Of a DNA stretch of 60,698 nucleotides, positions 28,356-35,113 are shown one piece after another. The stretch's first letter is position 1, and the number at the start of each line of letters is the position of its first letter. Source of the stretch: Clostridia bacterium (lineage in GTDB: Bacteria > Bacillota > Clostridia > Christensenellales > Borkfalkiaceae); the NCBI GenBank assembly GCA_017507045.1, contig JAFWBP010000010.1:1-60698 (forward strand), given 5' to 3'. The position numbers and the translations under genes were made by a program. The notes beneath the pieces are model-generated. The model had not been told where the DNA came from and searched no databases. It saw only the letters and a list, made by a program, of their open reading frames with translations.

Positions 28356-28383
28356 ACGCTACACAGCGCCGAAGCATAAAATG
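28356..28383 (+). promoter_or_regulatory. Possible mother-cell (sigma-K-like) promoter
   Basis: AC (28356-28357), a 17-nt spacer and CATAAAATG (28375-28383), close to the sigma-K pattern AC-N16/17-CATANNNTA. No sigma-A promoter is visible in the gap. Confidence 0.4.
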
Positions 28384-28425
28384 GAATGTCGGCAGTATGC
28401 CGAATTTTACTTCGGAGGCATAATT

Positions 28426-29046
28426 ATGTATAATAACGGAAATTTCCGTGGCGGAAACGGTAGAAATGGGAACAACTGCGGCTGCAACAACTGCGGCTGC
28501 AACAACTGCGGCTGCACGCTTTTTGGCGGGCTTGCAGATGCTATCAATAATCTCTTCTCCACCGATCCTTGGTGCAATTGCGGCGGCCGCAACGGCTGTG
28601 GCTGTAACAACGGTTGGGAAAACAACGAATGGAACACCTTCACCGGTGGGTTCGTAACGGGCGTTAATGCGGCGAACGCCGTTCATGCGGTAAATGAAAA
28701 CTGCGGTTGCCATTGGAATAACGGCAGAAGCGGCAACGGCGATGGCTGGGGATGCCACGGCAGAGGCGGTGATCGTGAAGGCAGAGGCGGTGATCGTGAA
28801 GGCAGAGGCGGTGATCGCGAAGGCAGAGGCGGCGATCGTGAAGGCAGAGGCGGCGATCGTGAAGGCAGAGGCGGAGAGGGCCACGATAGAGGCGGCCACG
28901 GCGGCCACCATGGCTGTGGAAGCAACGCAGATCTTGCGGCATTCACGGCGTGCGATAATCAGTGCTTCGATGCGTATTACGCCCGTCAGTACGCGCTCTA
29001 CCCCTTCAACGTTACGAACGGCTGCGGCTGTGGCTGTATTGAATAA
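28426..29046 (+). CDS. Gly/Asn/Cys-rich repeat protein, possible spore coat component
   Basis: 206 aa of low complexity. Residues about 7-26 hold three tandem NNCGC units. A more ordinary stretch follows (LFGGLADAINNLFSTDPW, then FVTGVNAANAVHAV). Residues about 113-148 are five tandem GRGGDRE heptads encoded by a 21-bp DNA repeat. The C-terminus is a short Cys-bearing domain (FTACDNQCFDAYYARQYALYPF) ending GCGCGCIE. GGAGG precedes ATG 28426. Cys/Gly-rich cross-linking proteins of this kind are typical of spore coats and crusts, and the promoter motif agrees. This role is inference; I recognise no named family. Confidence 0.7.
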   Translation: MYNNGNFRGGNGRNGNNCGCNNCGCNNCGCTLFGGLADAINNLFSTDPWCNCGGRNGCGCNNGWENNEWNTFTGGFVTGVNAANAVHAVNENCGCHWNNGRSGNGDGWGCHGRGGDREGRGGDREGRGGDREGRGGDREGRGGDREGRGGEGHDRGGHGGHHGCGSNADLAAFTACDNQCFDAYYARQYALYPFNVTNGCGCGCIE

Positions 29047-29054
29047 GCTTTATG

Positions 29055-29083
29055 CGGCGCCGCCTTGTGCGGCGCCGTTTTTC
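29055..29083 (+). terminator. Terminator after the Gly/Cys-rich gene
   Basis: A 9-bp GC stem (29055-29063 with 29069-29077) and TTTTT. Confidence 0.85.
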
Positions 29084-29142
29084 ATTCCGCAAAAAGGTAA
29101 TAAAGATAATTCATTTGCATAAGAAAATCCCTTTGAAATCTC

Positions 29143-29171
29143 TTGCAAACGTAGCGCGGGCATGTTATAAT
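29143..29171 (+). promoter_or_regulatory. yitT-luxS promoter
   Basis: TTGCAA (29143-29148), a 17-nt spacer and TATAAT (29166-29171). The leader carries a CCCCTTTAAAAGGGG hairpin just before the start codon, which may mask the ribosome site. Confidence 0.7.
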
Positions 29172-29210
29172 ATCGTGCAGGAGAGCCCCTTTAAAAGGGG
29201 CGGTTAGGGC

Positions 29211-30245
29211 ATGAAACTCGGCAAGTTTACCATTAAGAAACCAACGAAGCGGCAAGTTATGCGCTTTTTGTTGAATAGCCTCATTATTATCGCGGGCAAC
29301 GCCATCACAGCGGCAGGCGCGGTGCTTTTTATCATTCCGAATGGGTTTACCATGGGCGGAACTACGGGTATCGGTATTTTCGTGAGAAACCTTATCTCAG
29401 AATCCGTGGTATGGCGTGAGTGGGTAGTTTCCATCACCGTTTATGCCGTAAATATCGCGCTCTTTGTTGTGGGCGCGCTCATCTTGGGGAAAAAGTTTGC
29501 CGCGTCAACGTTTGCAGGAACGTTGCTGTATCCCACTTTCGTTGCCTTTTTTACGTATATAAACGATCTCTACGTAGAAGCGAACGGAGCGCCCATCGGC
29601 GTGGCGGGAGAGATGGGAAACCCCGTTGTTGCGGCGATTTGCGGAGGGGTCCTCTTCGGGCTTGGTATCAGCTTCGTCATTCGCGTGGGTGCTTCCACGG
29701 GCGGAACGGATATCCCCGCGCTCCTCTTGCAACGCTTTTTTGGAACGCCCGTTTCCACCACTCTCACAGTCCTCGATACTGTTATCATCTTTCTGCAATT
29801 TACAGCTCCGGAAGTTGGCCTCAACGCAGTGATCTACGGTATCGGCATCAATGTTCTCCACTCCGTCGTCATCGCCAAAATATCGCCCATCGGCATGCGC
29901 CGCACGCAAGTGAAGATCATCAGCAACCACTATCTCGAAATTCGCGATATTATTCTCAACAAAATCAGCCGTGGCGTTACGGTGCTCTACGGGCAGACAG
30001 GTTATCTCAAAGAAGATTGCCACATGTTGCTCACCGTTATCTCGCCCCGTCAACTCGTTCCTCTCAAAGCTGAGATACAAAAAATCGATCCCAACGCGTT
30101 CATGACGATTTCCGAAGTCTCCGAAGTGCGCGGCAACGGTTTCCATACGGATGGGGTAGAATTCCTCATGCCGGAAGAGCGAGAATATCTCACCATCGTG
30201 CCGCCGGAGGAGCTTGAAAAGGAGAAGGAAGATGCAAAAGATTGA
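29211..30245 (+). CDS. YitT family membrane protein (DUF161 plus DUF2179)
   Basis: 344 aa. Five or six membrane helices in the first 210 residues with the family motifs ITAAGAVLFIIPNGFTMGGTTGIGI and RVGASTGGTDIPALLL. A cytosolic DUF2179 domain follows (about 250-320: ILNKISRGVTVLYGQTGY), a regulatory-type fold. Function of the family is not established; transport is suspected. Start at 29211, after the hairpin-embedded AAAAGGGG. Its last 14 nt overlap luxS, so the two genes are co-translated. Confidence 0.87.
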   Translation: MKLGKFTIKKPTKRQVMRFLLNSLIIIAGNAITAAGAVLFIIPNGFTMGGTTGIGIFVRNLISESVVWREWVVSITVYAVNIALFVVGALILGKKFAASTFAGTLLYPTFVAFFTYINDLYVEANGAPIGVAGEMGNPVVAAICGGVLFGLGISFVIRVGASTGGTDIPALLLQRFFGTPVSTTLTVLDTVIIFLQFTAPEVGLNAVIYGIGINVLHSVVIAKISPIGMRRTQVKIISNHYLEIRDIILNKISRGVTVLYGQTGYLKEDCHMLLTVISPRQLVPLKAEIQKIDPNAFMTISEVSEVRGNGFHTDGVEFLMPEEREYLTIVPPEELEKEKEDAKD

Positions 30246-30699
30246 GAGCTTCCGCATCGATCACACGAAGCTTCTACCCGGGCTTTATGTATCGCGGCGG
30301 GATAAAAAACTGCTTACTACCGTCACAACGTTCGATCTCCGCTTCACTTCTCCCAACCGCGAGCCGGTTATGGATATGCCCGCCATTCACACGCTCGAGC
30401 ATCTCGGGGCAACCTTTCTGAGAAATTCGGCAAAAAGGGAAGATATCGTTTACTTTGGGCCAATGGGGTGCCGCACGGGTTTTTATCTCGTACTGTTCGG
30501 AAGGCTTGAAAGCGTGGATATTTACGAACTCGTGCGTGCTATGTGTGAGTTTATTGTGCATTATGAGGGAGAGATCCCGGGGGCAACGCCAATCGAGTGC
30601 GGTAACTTTTCGGAACAAAATCTTCCTATGGCGAAGTATTATGCCGCGCACTATCTCGATGAATTAAAAAAACGCAGATTCAAGTACCCTGCTTCATAG
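30232..30699 (+). CDS. luxS: S-ribosylhomocysteine lyase LuxS
   Basis: 155 aa, full length. Cleaves S-ribosylhomocysteine to homocysteine and DPD, the AI-2 precursor, and thereby recycles spent SAM. Metal ligands are in HTLEH and ECGN; the catalytic Cys is in GPMGCRTGF. GGAG precedes ATG 30232, inside the yitT reading frame. With metK (38144) and the SAM-clan riboswitch at the left end it belongs to the SAM cycle, though it has no riboswitch itself. Ends at a strong terminator. Confidence 0.96.
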   Translation: MQKIESFRIDHTKLLPGLYVSRRDKKLLTTVTTFDLRFTSPNREPVMDMPAIHTLEHLGATFLRNSAKREDIVYFGPMGCRTGFYLVLFGRLESVDIYELVRAMCEFIVHYEGEIPGATPIECGNFSEQNLPMAKYYAAHYLDELKKRRFKYPAS

Positions 30700-30702
30700 A
30701 AT

Positions 30703-30731
30703 AAAAACGCACCCAATTGGGTGCGTTTTTT
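30703..30731 (+). terminator. luxS terminator, bidirectional
   Basis: AAAAACGCACCC / GGGTGCGTTTTTT hairpin; it also faces the convergent fumarase operon. Confidence 0.9.
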
Positions 30732-30786
30732 CATGTTTGAATGTTTTATCTGCGGTGAAGAACCGCTCACTTTATGGAAAAGTTTT

Positions 30787-31305
30787 TCAATAAATGCTCG
30801 TTCCGTGGCTATCCATTGCCACAACGAGGGGGAAGTCCTCCACCTCGAACTTATAGATGGCTTCGCTCAAAAGATCGGGAAAGGCAACCAGCTCGCTTCT
30901 TTTCACGGCGTTTGCGTAAAATGCGCCTGCACCGCCGATTGCCGCAAAGTACACGCCACCGTTTTTCACGAGCGCAGCGCGCACGGCCTCATTCATCTCA
31001 CCTTTACCGATCATGCCGCCAAGGCCCAAATCTAAAAGGCGCGGTGCGAAGGCGTTCATGCGCGCAGAAGTAGTGGGGCCGCAGCTTCCCGTGGCCTTTC
31101 CTTGCGGCGCAGGGCAGGGGCCTGCATAGTAAATAAACGCGCCTTCCAGCGTAAACGGAGGCACCATGCCCGCATCAAGCAATTCAAAAATGCGCCGGTG
31201 CGCACAATCGCGGGCGGTGTAGATCGTGCCGGAGAGGAGCACGGAATCGCCTGCTTGCAGCGCTTTAAGTTGCTCTTTCGTCATAGGAAGCGTGATCTTT
31301 TTCAT
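30787..31305 (-). CDS. fumB: Class I fumarate hydratase, beta subunit
   Basis: 172 aa. The second half of iron-sulfur fumarase (or L-tartrate dehydratase), with the swivel-domain motifs GTIYTARDCAHRR, YYAGPCPAP, GSCGPTTSARM and GKGEM. It hydrates fumarate to malate together with the alpha subunit. The start ATG overlaps the TGA of the alpha gene by 1 nt behind AGGAGG. Tartrate dehydratase has the same architecture, so the substrate is inferred from nearby malic enzyme and general Clostridial metabolism. Confidence 0.9.
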   Translation of the reverse strand: MKKITLPMTKEQLKALQAGDSVLLSGTIYTARDCAHRRIFELLDAGMVPPFTLEGAFIYYAGPCPAPQGKATGSCGPTTSARMNAFAPRLLDLGLGGMIGKGEMNEAVRAALVKNGGVYFAAIGGAGAFYANAVKRSELVAFPDLLSEAIYKFEVEDFPLVVAMDSHGTSIY

Positions 31306-32141
31306 CAAAGCACCTCCTTTTCACAGCGCACGCAGTAGCACTGAATATTCACGGCAACGGGCAGGCCTGCAATGTGAGTGGGTGCGATCTCGCAAAGCAC
31401 GGAGAGGGCAGTCACTTTACCGCCAAAGCCCTGTGCGCCAATGCCGAGTGCATTGATCTTTTCGAGTGCTTCCCGTTCGATGGCGGCTACGTCCGCGCGC
31501 GCATTGCTGCTGCCGATCTCACGCGTAAGCGCTTTTTTGGCGAGCAGGGCGCAGCCATCGAAGGAACCGCCAATGCCCACGCCAACAACGATGGGCGGGC
31601 AGGGGCGCGAGCCTGCGATTTTTACCGTTTCCACGATCGTGTTCACAATGCCTTCCACGCCTTCGGCTGGAGTAAGCATATTCAAGCGAGACATATTTTC
31701 GCTTCCAAACCCCTTTGGAAGGAAGGTTACGAAAACATTATCGCCTTCCACAATATCTATGTGGAGATGCGCAGGCGTATTATCGCCGGTGTTCACTCGC
31801 GTTAAGGGATCGCAGATGCTCTTTCGGAAATTCCCATCCTCATAAGCGCGCCGCACGCCCTCATTCACAGCGTCTGCAATAGGCATGCCCGAAAGAGATA
31901 CCTCTTGTCCAAGCTCAAGGATCACGCAGCTCATGCCCGTATCCTGGCAGACGGGCATACCTTCTCTCTGTGCGATCCTTTCATTTTCCAGCACGGTGGA
32001 GAGGGCAAATCGCGCCGCGCCCCCTTCGAGAAGCTCCGCTTCTTTTAGCGCCGTGCGGCAGGAATCGGTGAGCCTAAGCCCGGCCTGCCTTGCCAAGCGG
32101 TATACGCAATTTTCGATTTCTTTCGTATCAAGTATTCGCAT
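31305..32141 (-). CDS. fumA: Class I fumarate hydratase, alpha subunit
   Basis: 278 aa catalytic subunit binding the 4Fe-4S cluster. Conserved blocks MPVCQDTGMSCV (first cluster Cys), GDNTPAHLHIDIVEGDNV, FLPKGFGSENMS and PPIVVGVGIGGSFDGCALLAKKAL are all present, with a late Cys pair in IQCYCVRC. AAAGG precedes ATG 32141; an ATG five codons upstream is possible. Its product malate would feed the malic enzyme encoded at 39944. Confidence 0.92.
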   Translation of the reverse strand: MRILDTKEIENCVYRLARQAGLRLTDSCRTALKEAELLEGGAARFALSTVLENERIAQREGMPVCQDTGMSCVILELGQEVSLSGMPIADAVNEGVRRAYEDGNFRKSICDPLTRVNTGDNTPAHLHIDIVEGDNVFVTFLPKGFGSENMSRLNMLTPAEGVEGIVNTIVETVKIAGSRPCPPIVVGVGIGGSFDGCALLAKKALTREIGSSNARADVAAIEREALEKINALGIGAQGFGGKVTALSVLCEIAPTHIAGLPVAVNIQCYCVRCEKEVL

Positions 32142-32210
32142 AGAGTTACCTTTCATTAGGGAGATCGCCTACCGTGTACGCAAAGCGAGCGACGGGTAGG
32201 GTTCTACATT

Positions 32211-32239
32211 ATTATAAAAACATTTTTGCGAAAACGCAA
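32211..32239 (-). promoter_or_regulatory. Fumarase operon promoter
   Basis: TTGCGT (32239-32234), a 17-nt spacer, TATAAT (32216-32211). Confidence 0.65.
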
Positions 32240-32248
32240 GTCATTCGT

Positions 32249-32277
32249 TTGAACTTTTCGGAAATTTCTTGTATAAT
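32249..32277 (+). promoter_or_regulatory. Promoter of the CPBP-rlmH genes, giving a leaderless start
   Basis: TTGAAC (32249-32254), a 17-nt spacer and TATAAT (32272-32277). The ATG begins 6 nt after the -10 box, where transcription should start. Confidence 0.7.
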
Positions 32278-32283
32278 ATCGGT

Positions 32284-33198
32284 ATGCAACCGAAGAATAA
32301 AGAAACAGCCGTAAGAAGCCTTCAAACGGAGGCGGGAATCAACTTTTCGCTTGCGGCAATATTGCCCGTTCTGCTTTCCTTCGTCGTCGTTATGCTTTTT
32401 CAAGCGTTCGCGGGAAAGGAATACGCAGCCACCAACGCATACCGCTACACCGCTTACCTCCTTCCACAGATTTGCTTTGCAGCTTCCGCTTTCGTCTTCT
32501 TTCGAAGAAGCGGTATGCCGGTGCGCAAGGTCTATCATAAGGCGAATTGGAAATACTTCGTGCTCGCCGTATCACTTTCTTTCGGGCTTTTCTCGCTCTC
32601 CGAGTTGAACAACCTTTTCATCGGAATCTTTGAGTGGATGGGCTACACGAGCGGTGCGGCCTCTCACCTTCCGGAGGTGAGTGGGTGGTATATTGTACCC
32701 GCACTCTTCGTAATAGCCGTGCTCCCTGCAATCTTCGAGGAAACCGTTTTTCGCGGAATTCAAGTGGGTGTGATGCGGCAAGAGGGCTGGGGAACTGCTG
32801 CCACCGTGCTCATTTCGGGCGCACTCTTCGCACTCTTCCACGGAAACCCCGAGCAGACGATCTATCAATTTGCTTGCGGCGCCTGTTACGCGCTCCTCGC
32901 AGTTCGTAGCGGCAGCGTATTTCCCACGATGCTCGCACATTTTCTTAACAATGCCGCGGTGATTGTGCTCTTTGCTTGCGGTGTGGCAGATTTTCCCACG
33001 GTGGCAAAGCCGTATATCTATGCGATTGCAGGCGTAGTGCTTATCACCGTGCTTACTTATCTGATCTTCTGGGATAACCGAAACGCAGAGGTTGGTGGGG
33101 TAAGAGGTGGCAAAAAATTCTTTCTTGCCGCAGGCGTTGGCATTGCCATCTGCGCCGTGGAGTGGGTTGCCGTGCTCATTCAGGGGTTTGCACTATGA
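32284..33198 (+). CDS. CPBP family intramembrane metalloprotease
   Basis: 304 aa, about eight membrane helices. Motif 1 is FEETVFRG (Glu-Glu-x3-Arg), motif 2 ALFHGNPEQTIYQF, motif 3 MLAHFLNN: the Glu and His metal ligands of the Abi/CPBP (Rce1-like) family. Roles include membrane protein or peptide processing and bacteriocin self-immunity; none is shown here. No ribosome site precedes ATG 32284 because the -10 box ends 6 nt before it; the mRNA should be leaderless. The TGA overlaps the ATG of rlmH. Confidence 0.88.
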   Translation: MQPKNKETAVRSLQTEAGINFSLAAILPVLLSFVVVMLFQAFAGKEYAATNAYRYTAYLLPQICFAASAFVFFRRSGMPVRKVYHKANWKYFVLAVSLSFGLFSLSELNNLFIGIFEWMGYTSGAASHLPEVSGWYIVPALFVIAVLPAIFEETVFRGIQVGVMRQEGWGTAATVLISGALFALFHGNPEQTIYQFACGACYALLAVRSGSVFPTMLAHFLNNAAVIVLFACGVADFPTVAKPYIYAIAGVVLITVLTYLIFWDNRNAEVGGVRGGKKFFLAAGVGIAICAVEWVAVLIQGFAL

Positions 33199-33632
33199 TC
33201 AAGATCAACGTAATCTGCGTGGGCAAACTCAAGGAGCGCTATTGGCGGGAGGCTTGTGCTGAGTATGAAAAGCGGCTTTCACGCTTTTGTAGGCTTACCG
33301 TAAGGGAACTTCCCGAGAAAGCGAACCCCGCCGCTGAGGCAGAAGAAATTCTTAAAACTCTAAGCGGATACGTGATCGCGCTTGCCGTTGAAGGGAAACG
33401 CTCCTCTTCGGAAGCGTTCGCCGCCGAAATCAAGCGGCTCTTCGATGCAGGCTTGGAGATCACGTTTGTAATCGGCTCCTCGTGCGGGCTCGCTCCTGCG
33501 GTGAAGGCGCGTGCAAACGCACTTTGTTCCTTTTCGGAAATGACGTTTCCGCACCAAATGTTTCGCGTTATTCTTCTTGAACAACTTTACCGTGCCTTTA
33601 TGATCAACACGGGCTCCGAATATCATAAATAA
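33195..33632 (+). CDS. rlmH: 23S rRNA pseudouridine-1915 N3-methyltransferase RlmH
   Basis: 145 aa, slightly shorter than the usual 155-159. SPOUT methyltransferase that uses SAM to methylate pseudouridine 1915 in helix 69. Motifs: start IKINVICVGKLKERYWREA, the knot region FVIGSSCGLAP, SFSEMTFPHQMFRVILLEQLYRA and the characteristic ending EYHK. The ATG lies in the ATGA overlap with the CPBP gene. An in-frame ATG 33 nt upstream lies inside that gene and is rejected. Confidence 0.96.
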   Translation: MIKINVICVGKLKERYWREACAEYEKRLSRFCRLTVRELPEKANPAAEAEEILKTLSGYVIALAVEGKRSSSEAFAAEIKRLFDAGLEITFVIGSSCGLAPAVKARANALCSFSEMTFPHQMFRVILLEQLYRAFMINTGSEYHK

Positions 33633-33675
33633 AAGGCGCTGCTCTTTTTATTTGCTTTTTGCATACGATAGTAGA

Positions 33676-34494
33676 ATGAACGTCTATGAAGAAGTTGCCT
33701 CATTTTACGAGCGTTATCAGGGAGCAAAGCGCATTATCGGAAGAAGCCGCGAAGGGCGCAATCTCTACGCGTTCCACATCGGTTCCATGCAAGGGCCACA
33801 ATGCATTTCGCAATATGCCATACACGGCCGCGAATGGATAACAGGGCTAATTGCCTTATACCATGTCCGAAGAAGTGTGGTATGTGGTGGGGTATGGGTG
33901 CTCCCTCTTATCAATCCTGATGGCGCACTTTTATCAGAAATCGGGCTGTGTATTGCACCGAAAGAGCGGCAAAAGGCGCTTCTTGAAATCAACAAAGATG
34001 ATAATTTTTCACTCTGGAAGGCAAATATAAACGCCGTTGATCTCAATGTAAATTTCGATGCGCGTTGGGGTATGGGTGCGTGGAATCTCAAGCATCCTGC
34101 TGGCGAAAATTATATCGGCCCTGCTCCTTTTTCAGAGCCGGAAACGCGCGCTCTTCGCGATTTCACGTTGGAGATCCTGCCCAATTTTACGGTGAGTTGG
34201 CACACGAAAGGTGAGGAGATCTATTGGGAGTTTCATCAACCGCTTCGGCGCAGAGTGCGTGATAAGCTGCTTGCACAGGTACTTTCTCAAAGTACGGGAT
34301 ATCCGCTCAAATCGGTAAAAAATTCTGTCGGTGGGTATAAGGATTGGTGCATTGAGAAACTTAAAATTCCTGCTTTCACGGTGGAGGTCGGCTCCGATTT
34401 GCTTGCACATCCAATTGGACGCGCATCACTTCCAGCGCTATTACGCCGCACGCTCGATGCTCTCGCCGACCTTATGAACGCTTCACAAAAGTAA
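33676..34494 (+). CDS. M14 family zinc carboxypeptidase / gamma-D-glutamyl-diamino-acid endopeptidase
   Basis: 272 aa. Zinc site His-x2-Glu in AIHGREWITG, a third ligand in VSWHTKGEEIYWEF, NPDG, and the catalytic Glu in AFTVEVGSD. HTKGEEIYW resembles the murein-peptide branch that cuts gamma-D-Glu-diaminopimelate bonds. The usual NRNF carboxylate-binding motif reads DLNVNFDARWG, with Arg replaced by Val. There is no signal peptide, so it should act in the cytoplasm or forespore, perhaps on recycled wall peptides. It has no clear ribosome site; ATG 33676 was chosen by length. Probably on the CPBP-rlmH transcript. Confidence 0.82.
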   Translation: MNVYEEVASFYERYQGAKRIIGRSREGRNLYAFHIGSMQGPQCISQYAIHGREWITGLIALYHVRRSVVCGGVWVLPLINPDGALLSEIGLCIAPKERQKALLEINKDDNFSLWKANINAVDLNVNFDARWGMGAWNLKHPAGENYIGPAPFSEPETRALRDFTLEILPNFTVSWHTKGEEIYWEFHQPLRRRVRDKLLAQVLSQSTGYPLKSVKNSVGGYKDWCIEKLKIPAFTVEVGSDLLAHPIGRASLPALLRRTLDALADLMNASQK

Positions 34495-34570
34495 GGCCTT
34501 CGCCGTGCATTTGCCTTTTCGGCTGGCATAAGCGCGAGGCACGAGTAATAAAATTCGTATTGAGGGAACA

Positions 34571-35065
34571 ATGCAACTCAAATTCATGCGCGAGGCGCTC
34601 CGCCTTGCGAAAAAAGCAAAAGAGATGGGGGAGGTCCCTATCGGTGCGGTAGTCGTCGTTGATGGAAAAATTATCGGCCGCGGCTACAATTTGCGCACGA
34701 AATTGCAGATGGCAACCCAACACGCTGAAATTCGTGCCATTGATCGTGCGTGCAAAAAACTCGCCTCTTGGCGCTTGGAGAAAGCGGAGCTATACGTCAC
34801 TCTCGAGCCATGCCCCATGTGCATGGGCGCGATCCTCAATTCCCGCATCGAGCGCGTTTACTTCGGTGCGTACGAGCAGAAGGGAAGAAGCCTTACGAGC
34901 GAGCTTGCAAACGCAAATCTTCTCAATCACACGGTTGAGGTTACGGGGGGCGTGATGGAGGCGGAATGTGCCGAGGTGCTCACTACTTTCTTCACGGAGA
35001 TGCGCGCCCGCGAAAGGGCAAAAAGGGAGGCCGCATCGGCTCATTGTGAAAATTCAACGAAATAA
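34571..35065 (+). CDS. tadA: tRNA adenosine-34 deaminase TadA
   Basis: 164 aa. Makes inosine at the wobble position of tRNA-Arg(ACG). Zinc deaminase signature: HAEIRAI and PCPMCMGAI, with the tRNA-binding block NLRTKLQMATQHAE. GAGGGA precedes the ATG. No SRP RNA is seen in the 76-nt gap upstream. Confidence 0.95.
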   Translation: MQLKFMREALRLAKKAKEMGEVPIGAVVVVDGKIIGRGYNLRTKLQMATQHAEIRAIDRACKKLASWRLEKAELYVTLEPCPMCMGAILNSRIERVYFGAYEQKGRSLTSELANANLLNHTVEVTGGVMEAECAEVLTTFFTEMRARERAKREAASAHCENSTK

Positions 35066-35066
35066 G

Positions 35067-35096
35067 AAAATCCGGCCGAGACGGTCGGATTTTTTC
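35067..35096 (+). terminator. Bidirectional terminator after tadA
   Basis: Hairpin AAAATCCGGCC / GGTCGGATTTTTT between convergent tadA and ABC-F genes. Confidence 0.85.
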
Positions 35097-35113
35097 TTGC
35101 GCACGGGAGCGCA

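Noticed and set aside
28762..28880. 21-bp tandem repeats as a possible CRISPR or iteron array
   Set aside because: They are in frame and encode GRGGDRE heptads inside a well-started gene.
34495..34570. SRP RNA next to tadA
   Set aside because: The gap is only 76 nt and has no GGAA-type tetraloop hairpin.
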